Shown here: piece by piece, positions 18,062-26,097 of the stretch
How the letters are laid out: each line of letters begins with the position of its first letter
Position numbering within the stretch: position 1 is the first letter of the stretch
Translations under genes and position numbers: made by a program
From: Variovorax paradoxus
GTDB taxonomy: Bacteria; Pseudomonadota; Gammaproteobacteria; Burkholderiales; Burkholderiaceae_C
Direction: 5' to 3'
Length of the DNA stretch: 64,000 bases
NCBI GenBank assembly: GCA_016806145.1
Contig: CP063167.1
Coordinates: forward strand, 1,732,501 to 1,796,500
The notes under the pieces: model-generated
Database searches by the model: none
Told to the model about the DNA's origin: nothing
What the model saw: the letters and a program-made list of their open reading frames with translations, nothing else

Positions 18062-18478
18062 TCAGTCGCGCAGGCTGCTCGCGAGCCGCACCACCTCGGC
18101 CAGGGTCGCGAGCTGCCCGGCGTGCTCGGTCGCGAGCCGCGCGAGCTTCCTGCGGCCCGCGGGCAGCAGGTGCACCTCCACCTGGCGCCTATCGACGGCG
18201 CTGGGCTTGCGCACGACCAGGCCTGCTTCCTCGCAGCGCGACACCAGCGCCACCACGCCGTGCGGCTGCGCCTGCAGGCGCTCGGCCAGCTCGCCGATCG
18301 AGGCCCAGTCGCGGCCCGGGAAGCCTTGCGTGTGGAGCAGCAACTGGTACTGCAGCGCCGTGATGCCTTCCTCGCGCGCGGCGTCCTCGCTGAAGCGCAG
18401 GAAGCTGCGCAGCGTGTAGCGGAAATCGGAGAGGGCTTCGAAGCGTTGCTTCTGGAGCGGGCTGGAGGACGTCGACAT
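18062..18478 (-). CDS. MarR-family transcriptional regulator
   Basis: 138 residues. Winged helix: ITALQYQLLLHTQGFPGRDW, then IGELAERLQAQPHGVVALVSRCEEAGLV, and the wing VRKPSAVDRRQVEVHLLPAGR. The Asp-Arg-Arg of the wing is typical for the family. It is divergent from tctBA, with a 29-base palindrome in the shared gap, so it probably represses or ligand-controls that carboxylate transporter and itself. Start: ATG 18478, family-typical length. Confidence 0.92.
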   Translation of the reverse strand: MSTSSSPLQKQRFEALSDFRYTLRSFLRFSEDAAREEGITALQYQLLLHTQGFPGRDWASIGELAERLQAQPHGVVALVSRCEEAGLVVRKPSAVDRRQVEVHLLPAGRRKLARLATEHAGQLATLAEVVRLASSLRD

Positions 18479-18543
18479 GGGCGGGAGCGGCGGAGGAAAG
18501 GGGAATGTATCAGCCGGTCCGGAGGCCCAGAGGGTAATTACTC

Positions 18544-18572
18544 ATGTTGTGACATAAAACATGTCATAGCAT
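18544..18572. promoter_or_regulatory. Probable MarR operator overlapping a tctBA promoter
   Basis: Perfect nested palindrome: ATG-N3-TGACAT-AAAAC-ATGTCA-N3-CAT. It lies in the AT-rich part of the gap between the divergent MarR (start 18478) and tctB (start 18716). A weak -35-like TTGTGA (18547-18552) and -10-like CATGAT (18570-18575), 17 bases apart, overlap it, so a bound MarR dimer would block the promoter. Confidence 0.7.
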
Positions 18573-18715
18573 GATGGAACTGATCGGAAGCTGACCATGG
18601 GTCCGCGATCGATTGTTTCGCGCGGGCGCCCTGCGTTCGTTGTCACCCACCCCCGCTTCGCCTGCCCGCGTCCATCGGCGCGGTCGGTCGCGGCGTTGCC
18701 TCCTCCTCCAAACCC

Positions 18716-19204
18716 ATGAAGATCAAGAGCCAGAAGGACTTTCTGTCTGGAGCCATGTTCATCTGCGTCGGCGCGGCGTTCGCGATCGGCGCCACCAACT
18801 ACACCATCGGCAGCGGGGCGCGCATGGGGCCCGGCTACTTCCCGTTGATGCTGGGCATCCTGCTCGCGATCGGCGGCGCGGTCGTGCTGGCGGGATCGCT
18901 GCGCTTCGGCACTCCGGACGGCGAGCGCGTCGGGCGCATCGCCTGGAAGCCGCTCTTGCTGATCATCGGTGCCAACCTGGTGTTCGGCGTGCTGCTGGGC
19001 GGCCTGCCGACCTGGAGCGTGCCGGCCATGGGCCTGATCGTCGCGATCTACGCGCTGGTCGCCATCGCGAGCATCGCGGGGCCGCGCTTCTCGATCCGCA
19101 CGGCCTTGATCCTCGGGACCATCCTCGCGATCGGCAGCTACCTGACCTTCATCGTCGGCCTGAGCCTGCAGTTCCAGGTCTGGCCCACCTTCATCAGCGG
19201 CTGA
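18716..19204 (+). CDS. tctB: Tripartite tricarboxylate transporter small membrane subunit, TctB family
   Basis: 162 residues with four predicted helices. The N-terminus MKIKSQKDFLSGAMFICVGA and GSGARMGPGYFPLMLGILLAIGG match the TctB signature (G-x-x-x-M-GPGYFP). It is the small membrane subunit of a solute-binding-protein dependent carboxylate importer. tctA follows after 11 bases. The gene set lacks tctC; a Bug-type protein at 36263 could serve. Confidence 0.93.
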   Translation: MKIKSQKDFLSGAMFICVGAAFAIGATNYTIGSGARMGPGYFPLMLGILLAIGGAVVLAGSLRFGTPDGERVGRIAWKPLLLIIGANLVFGVLLGGLPTWSVPAMGLIVAIYALVAIASIAGPRFSIRTALILGTILAIGSYLTFIVGLSLQFQVWPTFISG

Positions 19205-19215
19205 GGACGAGCGAC

Positions 19216-20730
19216 GTGGACCTGATCGACAACCTCTCCCTCGGCTTCGCGGCGGCCTTCACGCTGCAGAACCTCGTCTATGCCTTCATCGGTTGCCTGC
19301 TCGGCACGCTGATCGGCGTGCTGCCCGGCATCGGGCCGGTCGCGACCATCGCGATGCTGCTGCCCGCGACCTACGCGCTGCCGCCCGTGGCCGCGCTCAT
19401 CATGCTGGCGGGCATCTACTACGGCTCGCAGTACGGCGGCTCCACCACCGCGATCCTCGTGAACCTGCCAGGGGAGTCATCCTCGGTGGTGACCGTGATC
19501 GACGGTCACCAGATGGCGAGGCAGGGCCGGGGCGGGCCCGCGCTCGCCGCGGCGGGCCTGGGCTCGTTCTTCGCCGGCTGCGTGGGCACGCTGATCCTCG
19601 CCGCCTTCGCGCCGCCGCTGACCGAGCTGGCCTTCAAGTTCGGCCCGGCCGAATATTTCTCGCTGATGGTGCTGGGCCTGATCGGCGCCGTGGTGCTGGC
19701 CTCGGGCTCGCTGATCAAGGCCATCTGCATGATCATGCTGGGCCTGCTGCTCGGATTGGTCGGCACCGACGTGAACTCGGGCGTGGCGCGCTTCAGCTTC
19801 GACATTCCCGAACTCACCGACGGCATCAGCTTCATCGCCATCGCGATGGGCATCTTCGGCTATGGCGAGATCATCGCGAACCTCTCGCAGCCCGAGGAGG
19901 AGCGCCAGGTCTTCACGGCGAAGCTGCAGGGCCTCATGCCCACGAAGGAGGACTTCCGCCACATGATCCCGGCCGTGCTGCGCGGCACGGCGCTCGGCTG
20001 CTCGCTGGGCATCCTGCCCGGCGGCGGCTCGCTGCTGTCGGCCTTCGCCTCCTACACGCTCGAGAAGAAGCTCAGCCTCAAGCCGGGCGAGATCCCGTTC
20101 GGCAAGGGCAACATCCGCGGCGTGGCCGGTCCCGAGTCGGCCAACAATGCCGGTGCCCAGACCTCGTTCATCCCGTTGCTGACGCTCGGCATCCCGGGCA
20201 ACCCGGTCATGGCGCTGATGGTCGGTGCGATGACCATCCACAACATCCAGCCCGGCCCGCAGGTGATGACCAGCAACCCCGAGCTGTTCTGGGGCCTGAT
20301 CGCCTCGATGTGGATCGGCAACCTGATGCTGATCGTGCTGAACCTGCCGATGATCGGCATCTGGATCAAGCTGCTGTCGATCCCCTACCGCTGGCTGTTC
20401 CCGGCCATCGTGCTGTTCTGCGCCATCGGCGTGTACTCGACCAACAACAACACCTTCGACGTCTGGATGGTGGGCTTCTTCGGCATCGTCGGCTACGCCT
20501 TCCTGAAGCTGGGCTGCGAGCCCGCGCCGCTGCTGTTGGGCCTGATCCTCGGGCCGATGATGGAGGAGAACCTGCGGCGCGCGCTGCTGCTGTCGCGCGG
20601 CGACTGGAGCGTGTTCGCGACACGGCCGATCTCGGCCGGGCTGCTGATCGGCGCGGCGCTGCTGCTGGTGATCGTGCTGTCGCCCGCGGTGCGCTCGAAG
20701 CGGGAGGAGGCGTTCGTCGAGGAGGGGTGA
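19216..20730 (+). CDS. tctA: Tripartite tricarboxylate transporter large permease, TctA family
   Basis: 504 residues from GTG 19216, preceded by GAGGACGAG, which is the usual TctA length; the frame is open further upstream through tctB. Hallmarks: GTLIGVLPGIGPVATIAMLL, YYGSQYGGSTTAILVNLPGE, and the second Gly-Pro loop GCSLGILPGGGSLLSAFAS. About 10-12 helices. It carries out ion-coupled uptake of carboxylates delivered by a TctC/Bug protein. Regulation probably comes from the MarR operator upstream of tctB. Confidence 0.95.
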   Translation: MDLIDNLSLGFAAAFTLQNLVYAFIGCLLGTLIGVLPGIGPVATIAMLLPATYALPPVAALIMLAGIYYGSQYGGSTTAILVNLPGESSSVVTVIDGHQMARQGRGGPALAAAGLGSFFAGCVGTLILAAFAPPLTELAFKFGPAEYFSLMVLGLIGAVVLASGSLIKAICMIMLGLLLGLVGTDVNSGVARFSFDIPELTDGISFIAIAMGIFGYGEIIANLSQPEEERQVFTAKLQGLMPTKEDFRHMIPAVLRGTALGCSLGILPGGGSLLSAFASYTLEKKLSLKPGEIPFGKGNIRGVAGPESANNAGAQTSFIPLLTLGIPGNPVMALMVGAMTIHNIQPGPQVMTSNPELFWGLIASMWIGNLMLIVLNLPMIGIWIKLLSIPYRWLFPAIVLFCAIGVYSTNNNTFDVWMVGFFGIVGYAFLKLGCEPAPLLLGLILGPMMEENLRRALLLSRGDWSVFATRPISAGLLIGAALLLVIVLSPAVRSKREEAFVEEG

Positions 20731-20749
20731 GTGCGCCGGGCGCCTGGCG

Positions 20750-21193
20750 TCAGCGCGGCGCCGGCACATAGAACGAAGCGCTGGCCTGCACCAGCAGCTT
20801 CTGGCCGCAGACCACGTCGCACTCGCCGAAGCGAACACGCCCGTGTGCCTTGACGAGCCTCACGCGCGCTTCGATCCAGTCGCCGACCTGCGCCCCCGCG
20901 ATGTAGTTCAGCGTCAGGTTGACGGTCAGCGTGGTGTCGACCGCGGGGCTGGCGCCCGTGCGCGCGAGGTTGGCGCCAATGGCCGTATCCGCCAGCGTGG
21001 CCAGCAGGCCGCCATGCACGACGCCATAGCGGTTCGCATGCTGCGCGCCGGCGCGCAGCGCCAGCACGAATTCGCGCGAGTCGTCGCTCAGCGGCCGCAT
21101 GTAGAGCGGGCCCACGTGGACGAGAAATCCCTCGTCCAGGTCGGAAGGGAGGAAGCCTTGGGGAACCGTGGCGTCGATGTGCATGGGCGCCAT
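20750..21193 (-). CDS. PaaI-type hotdog-fold acyl-CoA thioesterase
   Basis: 147 residues. Core motif NRYGVVHGGLLATLADTAIGANLA carries the HGG turn and the Asp of the PaaI/thioesterase family, followed by TLTVNLTLNYIAGAQVGDWIEA and GRVRFGECDV. It would hydrolyse acyl- or aryl-CoA and release stalled CoA. It is divergent from the large operon beginning at 21331, sharing the gap that carries a GTTCAC palindrome, so it probably belongs to the same regulon. A second ATG at 21184 is an alternative start. Confidence 0.9.
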   Translation of the reverse strand: MAPMHIDATVPQGFLPSDLDEGFLVHVGPLYMRPLSDDSREFVLALRAGAQHANRYGVVHGGLLATLADTAIGANLARTGASPAVDTTLTVNLTLNYIAGAQVGDWIEARVRLVKAHGRVRFGECDVVCGQKLLVQASASFYVPAPR

Positions 21194-21236
21194 GGTGCGA
21201 TCGCCCGCGTCGCTGACGACTCAGGGTTTCTGACAT

Positions 21237-21251
21237 GTTCACATAGTGAAC
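21237..21251. promoter_or_regulatory. Palindromic operator candidate of the large catabolic operon
   Basis: GTTCAC-ATA-GTGAAC, a perfect 6+3+6 palindrome in the gap between the divergent thioesterase and binding-protein genes, 80-94 bases before ATG 21331. The only regulator encoded in the operon is the IclR-type protein at 38428, which makes it the first candidate to bind here. A CTGACA (21230-21235) could be a -35 box, but no convincing -10 follows. Confidence 0.55.
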
Positions 21252-21330
21252 GATGCACCGCTTTTCGGCCGGTGAAGTCTGGCCGGATGTCCACACTCTG
21301 CACGCGATCAACAAAAAGCGGAGACAAGCA

Positions 21331-22605
21331 ATGCGTGGACTTTCAAGACATTCGACGGGCCGTCGCCAATGGCTGATGGCGATGGCACTGGGCCTCGGCC
21401 TGGTCGGAACCGCCGTGGCTCAGACCACGGTCAAGTTGGGTTGCGTGCTCCCGCTCAGCGGCGGCTCGGCCGCCGTGGGCAACCAGACGCGCGCCGGCGT
21501 CATCGCGGCGGTGGAGCAAGTCAATGCGGCGGGTGGCATCAAGTCGCTGGGCGGGGCCAAGCTGCAGGCCCTCTTCGGCGATTCGCAATCGAAGGCCGAC
21601 GTCGGCGTCTCCGAGACCGAGCGGCTGATCCAGCGCGAGAACGTCGCGGTGCTGTGCGGCGCGTTCAACAGCGCCGTCACCTTCCCCGCCACCGAGCTGG
21701 CCGAGCGCAACAAGACGCCCTGGGTTGCAGTGGGCGCGGTCAAGGACGAGATCACCGAGCGCAACTTCAAGTACGTGTTCCGCATCAACAACAAGGCCAC
21801 CTACGACGCGCGGGAGCAGCTCGAGGCCATGGCGCTCCTCGCGAAGGAAACCGGCAAGTCGGTCAAGCGCGTGGCTCTGTTCTACGAGGGAGGCGACTGG
21901 GGCCGTTCGCACGTCGCCAACGTGCGCAAGATGGCGGCTTCGTACGGGTTGGAGATCGTGCTCGATGAGCCCGCGCCGCCGAACCAGGTCGACTTCACCT
22001 CGCAACTGCTGAAGATCCGCGCCGCCAAGCCCGACGCACTGATCCTCGCGCTGTACACGCCCGACCAGTTGCTCTTCACGCGGCAACTGGCCGAACAGCG
22101 ACTGGACCTTCCCTTCGGCGTGCATTCGGCAGGGGGCGGCACCGAGGACCCGAGCTTCTACGCGACGGTGGCACCGAAGTCGGTGGCCTACTACTTCGTG
22201 CAGGAGGACTGGCAGGTCGACGCGCTCGAAGTGAACAAGGATCCGTTGCTGCACGCGGCGGACAAGCGCACGCGCGAACTGCTCGGCTACGGCATGAGCG
22301 CGTACGTCTCGCAGGGCGTGTCGGCCGTCTACGTGATCGCCGATGCACTCGAGCGCAGCAAGAGCGCCGAGCGCCAGGCGCTGCGCGATGCGCTGGCCAC
22401 GACGGACATCCAGGCGGGGCCGGCGCTGTTCCCGGGCTACCAGCGCATCAAGTTCGACGAGCAGGGCCAGAACACCTTCGCTCACGGCGTCATCTCCGAG
22501 AACATCGACGGCAAGCGCCGCACGGTGTGGCCGCTGGCCAACCGGGCGGCCGGCACCAAGCCCGTCTGGCCCGTTCCGGGCTGGGCGCAGCGCGCGAACA
22601 ACTGA
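21331..22605 (+). CDS. Branched-chain-type ABC transporter periplasmic binding protein
   Basis: 424 residues from ATG 21331 (GGAGACA upstream). The signal region is GRRQWLMAMALGLGLVGTAVAQ. The mature domain starts TTVKLGCVLPLSGGSAAVGN, then RAGVIAAVEQVNAAGGI, and FRINNKATYDAREQLEAMA, all typical of LivK-like type I binding proteins used for organic acids. It is the first gene of the operon, followed 92 bases later by LivHMGF, so this importer is complete. The ligand is unknown and is presumably the starting substrate of the pathway. Confidence 0.94.
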   Translation: MRGLSRHSTGRRQWLMAMALGLGLVGTAVAQTTVKLGCVLPLSGGSAAVGNQTRAGVIAAVEQVNAAGGIKSLGGAKLQALFGDSQSKADVGVSETERLIQRENVAVLCGAFNSAVTFPATELAERNKTPWVAVGAVKDEITERNFKYVFRINNKATYDAREQLEAMALLAKETGKSVKRVALFYEGGDWGRSHVANVRKMAASYGLEIVLDEPAPPNQVDFTSQLLKIRAAKPDALILALYTPDQLLFTRQLAEQRLDLPFGVHSAGGGTEDPSFYATVAPKSVAYYFVQEDWQVDALEVNKDPLLHAADKRTRELLGYGMSAYVSQGVSAVYVIADALERSKSAERQALRDALATTDIQAGPALFPGYQRIKFDEQGQNTFAHGVISENIDGKRRTVWPLANRAAGTKPVWPVPGWAQRANN

Positions 22606-22697
22606 GCCCCTCGTTCTCCTGCACGCCTCCCTGACGCGCGACAGGGCGGGGAGCGCGTGCGCGGAGAAGTTCGTTTGACATCTCCTGAGGTCTTCCC

Positions 22698-23591
22698 ATG
22701 GACTGGTTTGTACTTGGCTATGCCGCCATCAACGGCATCCTGGTCGGCGCGATGCTGGGCGGCATCGCCCTCGGCCTGAGCCTGATCTTCGGCGTGATGC
22801 GCATCGTCAATTTCGCGCACGGCTCGTTCCTGATGCTGGCGATGTATACGGCCTTCTGGTTGCAGCAGCGCCTGGGGCTCGATCCCTACCTGAGCATCGC
22901 CGTGGCGGCGCCCGCCATGTTCGCGCTGGGCTATGCGGTGCAGGCGCTGGTGATCGCACCGCTGGTGCGGCGCGAGCGTGCCCTGGTGGTCGAGCCCATC
23001 AGCGCGCTGCTGCTCACAGCCGGCGTCTACATCCTGATCGACAACCTGGCGCTGATGGCTTTCGGGCCCAACGTTCGCTCCGCCAGCTCCGGCATCGCCG
23101 TGCAGACGATCATGCTCGGCGAGTTCCCGATCAACACACTGCGCCTGGTGTCCGCCGCCGTGCCGTTGTTGATGGCGCTGGGTCTGTCGCTGTGGCTGGG
23201 CCGTACCGACCTGGGCCGGGCCGTGCGTGCCACGGCCTCGAACCGCGACGCAGCCGCCATGTCGGGCATCGACGTGGCCCGCATCTACAACCTGACCTTC
23301 GGCCTCGGCTGCGCCACCGTGGCCGTGATGGGCTGCCTGATCGCGCCCTTCATCCCGGTGACTCCGCAGGTCGGGCTGGCCTTCGGCATCAAGAGCTTCA
23401 TCGTCGTGGTGCTCGGCGGCATCGGCAGCATTGCCGGTTCGCTGGTCGGCGGCGTCGTGATCGGCCTCTTCGAATCGGTGGCTTCGCAGTTCGTCGCCAC
23501 GCCCACGGCCGCGATCTTCTCGCTGGGCCTGTTCATCGTGATCCTGCTGCTGCGCCCACAAGGGCTGATGGGCAAGAAGGGAGGCGTCTGA
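22698..23591 (+). CDS. livH: Branched-chain-type ABC permease, LivH family
   Basis: 297 residues, about eight helices. GMLG-like start AINGILVGAMLGGIALGLSL, IFGVMRIVNFAHGSFLMLAM (the conserved NFAHG motif), and the coupling loop GRAVRATASNRDAAAMSGID. It forms the inner-membrane channel with LivM. The stop overlaps the LivM start by one base (TGATG). Confidence 0.95.
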   Translation: MDWFVLGYAAINGILVGAMLGGIALGLSLIFGVMRIVNFAHGSFLMLAMYTAFWLQQRLGLDPYLSIAVAAPAMFALGYAVQALVIAPLVRRERALVVEPISALLLTAGVYILIDNLALMAFGPNVRSASSGIAVQTIMLGEFPINTLRLVSAAVPLLMALGLSLWLGRTDLGRAVRATASNRDAAAMSGIDVARIYNLTFGLGCATVAVMGCLIAPFIPVTPQVGLAFGIKSFIVVVLGGIGSIAGSLVGGVVIGLFESVASQFVATPTAAIFSLGLFIVILLLRPQGLMGKKGGV

Positions 23592-24631
23592 TGTCCGCCA
23601 TTCCCTCCGCGCTCGCAGGCTCGGTTCGCCCTGCCGCGGCCCGTGGCGTCCATGTCGCCAAGTTCGCCTTGGCGGGGTTGCTGCTCGCCGGGTTCGCACT
23701 GCCGCTGGCCGTGCACGACGAGTTCTTCCTGCACAGCGCCATCATGGTGCTGTACTTCGCCTACCTGGCCAGCGCCTGGAACCTGATGTGCGGCTACGTG
23801 GGGCAGATCTCGTTCGGCCACTCCGTCTTCAGCGGGGTGGGCGGTTATTGCTCGGTGCTGCTGCTCACCGGCCTCGGCTTGTCACCGTGGATCGGGATGC
23901 TCGTCGGCGGTGCCCTGGCGGCGCTCCTGGCCGTGGTCATCGGCTACCCGACCATGCGCCTGCGCGGGCCGTACTTCGCATTGACGACCATCGCCGTGGC
24001 CGAGATCGTGCGCATCTGGGTCGAGAACACCGACCTGGTGATGGGCATCTCGCTCAAGGGCGCTGAAGGCCTGCGCGTTCCCCTGGTCGGCACCGACTGG
24101 AGCCTCTTCCAGTTCGAGAGCAAGGTGCCGTACTACTACATCATCCTCGTGCTGGTGGTGGTGATCACGGCCATGACGTGGCTGATGGAACGCAGCCGGC
24201 TCGGCGTGTGCCTGAAGGCCATCCGCGGCGATCGCGATGCCGCCGAATCGCTGGGCATCAATCCCACCCGCTACACGCTGAGCGCTTATGCACTGAGCGC
24301 GTTCATGACGGCACTCGGCGGCAGCTTCTACGCGCAGTTCATCCGCTTCATCAACCCGGAGCGGAACATGGGCACCGAGCTGTCCATCGACATGGCGCTG
24401 ATGGCCATCATCGGCGGCCAGGGCACGGTGTTCGGACCGCTGGTGGGCGCCGCGTTCCTCGCGCCGCTCGCCGAGGTGACGCGCGGCTACCTCGGCGGCC
24501 AGTTCATCGGGCTGCACCTCGTGATCTACGGGCTGGTCCTGATCCTGGCCGTGCTGTACCTGCCCAAGGGCCTGTGGGATCCGATCAAGCGGCTGGGGGC
24601 CTGGCTGCTGCGCGGCAGGAGCACGCGATGA
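23591..24631 (+). CDS. livM: Branched-chain-type ABC permease, LivM family
   Basis: 346 residues. SAWNLMCGYVGQISFGHSVF is the conserved LivM GQ-SFGH motif, followed by GYPTMRLRGPYFALTTIAVA and the coupling helix CLKAIRGDRDAAESLGIN. The N-terminal 30 residues are soluble and Ala-rich. Start: ATG 23591 overlapping the LivH stop; its own stop overlaps the LivG start (ATGA). Confidence 0.95.
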   Translation: MSAIPSALAGSVRPAAARGVHVAKFALAGLLLAGFALPLAVHDEFFLHSAIMVLYFAYLASAWNLMCGYVGQISFGHSVFSGVGGYCSVLLLTGLGLSPWIGMLVGGALAALLAVVIGYPTMRLRGPYFALTTIAVAEIVRIWVENTDLVMGISLKGAEGLRVPLVGTDWSLFQFESKVPYYYIILVLVVVITAMTWLMERSRLGVCLKAIRGDRDAAESLGINPTRYTLSAYALSAFMTALGGSFYAQFIRFINPERNMGTELSIDMALMAIIGGQGTVFGPLVGAAFLAPLAEVTRGYLGGQFIGLHLVIYGLVLILAVLYLPKGLWDPIKRLGAWLLRGRSTR

Positions 24632-25374
24632 GCACGGGTTCCGAGATCCTGCTTTCGGTGCGCGGCATTTCCAAGCGCTACGGCGGCGTGCAGGCCGTGA
24701 AGGGCCTGTCCTTCGAGTTGCGGCGCGGCGAGATCCTGGGACTGCTGGGCCCGAACGGCGCCGGCAAGACCACGGCCTTCAACATGATCGCCGGCTTCGT
24801 CGGCGTGGACGAGGGCGAGATCGAGCTCGACGGACGAAGGATCAGCGGCCGCAAGCCCTGGGACGTCTGTGCCGCGGGGCTGGCGCGCACCTTCCAGCTG
24901 TCCAAGCCCTTCGGCGGCATGACGGCGCGCGAGAACCTCGTCGTGGGCAGCCTGGTCAAGACGCGCGACCGCGCGCGCAGCCTGAGCAAGGCCGACGAAC
25001 TGCTGGACTTCCTCGGCATGTCGGCCCTGGCTTCGACTGATGCCGACAACCTCACCGCCTTCGAGCGGCGCAAGGTCGAGCTGGGCCGTGCGCTGTCGAC
25101 CGAACCCAGCCTGCTGCTGATGGACGAGGTGGTGGCCGGCGCGACGCCGCAGGAAGCCATGGTGATGGTGGAGCTGATCAAGAAGGTGCGCGACCGCGGG
25201 GTCACGGTGCTGATCATCGAACACGTCATGAAAGTGATCATGGGGCTGTCCGACCGCGTGATCGTGATGAACCTGGGCGAACTGATCGCCGATGGCCTGC
25301 CGGCCGATGTGGTGCGCCAGGACGCGGTGCTCAAGGCCTACTTTGGAGAAGACTATGTCGACGCCGGCGCTTGA
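24628..25374 (+). CDS. livG: Branched-chain-type ABC ATPase, LivG family (divergent signature motif)
   Basis: 248 residues. Walker A is LLGPNGAGKTTAFNMIAG. The ABC signature is replaced by NLTAFERRKVELGRALS rather than an LSxGQ-like sequence. Walker B reads LLLMDEVVAGATP, with Val after the catalytic Glu where Pro is usual. The H-loop IIEHVMKVIMGLSDRV is normal. It energises the LivHM channel together with LivF. Similar departures occur in some LivG subfamilies, so it is probably active. It overlaps LivF by 20 bases. Confidence 0.93.
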   Translation: MSTGSEILLSVRGISKRYGGVQAVKGLSFELRRGEILGLLGPNGAGKTTAFNMIAGFVGVDEGEIELDGRRISGRKPWDVCAAGLARTFQLSKPFGGMTARENLVVGSLVKTRDRARSLSKADELLDFLGMSALASTDADNLTAFERRKVELGRALSTEPSLLLMDEVVAGATPQEAMVMVELIKKVRDRGVTVLIIEHVMKVIMGLSDRVIVMNLGELIADGLPADVVRQDAVLKAYFGEDYVDAGA

Positions 25375-26071
25375 GATCCGGGGCCTCGTGGCCGGCTATG
25401 GCGACGTGTCGGTGCTGCGCGGGCTGGACCTGTCCATCGCTCCGGGCCAGCTCGTCGCGTTGATCGGTGCCAACGGCGCCGGCAAGACCACGCTGCTTCG
25501 CACCATCTCCGGCCTGATCAAGTCGCAGGCCGGCGAGATCAGCCTCGAGGGAACGCCGCTGCATGGCCTGGCCCCCTACGAGGTGGTGAGGCAGGGCTTC
25601 GTGCAGTCGCCCGAAGGCAAGCAGCTGTTCGGCGGCATGTCGATCCGCGAGAACCTGCTGATCGGCGCCCACAACGCACGTGCGCGCGAGGTCCGCGACC
25701 AGACGCTGAAGGAGGTCTTCGCGCTGTTCCCGATCCTGGAAGAGCGCCAGAAGCTCGCGGCCAACACGCTTTCGGGCGGCCAGCAGCAGATGGTGGCGGT
25801 CGGCCGCGCGCTGATGGCCAAGCCACGGCTGCTGGCGCTGGACGAGCCCTCGCTGGGCCTGGCGCCCATCATGGTCGACCGGCTCTTCGAGTCGATCCGG
25901 CGCATCCGCGACCTGGGCGTCACGGTGCTCGTGATCGAACAGAACGTCTTCAAGGTGCTGCAGATGGCGGACCACGGCCATGTGCTGGAGAACGGCCGCA
26001 TCGCCCTGTCGGGCAGCGGCCGGGAACTGCTGGCCGATGGCCACCTGCGCGCCACCTACCTCGGCATTTGA
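25355..26071 (+). CDS. livF: Branched-chain-type ABC ATPase, LivF family
   Basis: 238 residues from ATG 25355 (GGAGA upstream). Walker A LIGANGAGKTTLLRTISGL, the LivF-typical QSPEGKQLFGGMSIRENLL, signature LSGGQQQMVAVGRALM, Walker B LLALDEPSLGLAP. All catalytic motifs are canonical, so LivF may carry most of the ATPase function of the pair. It begins inside the 3' end of livG, indicating translational coupling. Confidence 0.95.
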   Translation: MSTPALEIRGLVAGYGDVSVLRGLDLSIAPGQLVALIGANGAGKTTLLRTISGLIKSQAGEISLEGTPLHGLAPYEVVRQGFVQSPEGKQLFGGMSIRENLLIGAHNARAREVRDQTLKEVFALFPILEERQKLAANTLSGGQQQMVAVGRALMAKPRLLALDEPSLGLAPIMVDRLFESIRRIRDLGVTVLVIEQNVFKVLQMADHGHVLENGRIALSGSGRELLADGHLRATYLGI

Positions 26072-26097
26072 ACCACCACGCAAGGAGCACACATTTC

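Noticed and set aside
18573..18715. A small gene in the leader of tctB
   Set aside because: No ribosome site and no conserved-looking product; the stretch shows nothing beyond the promoter and operator upstream.
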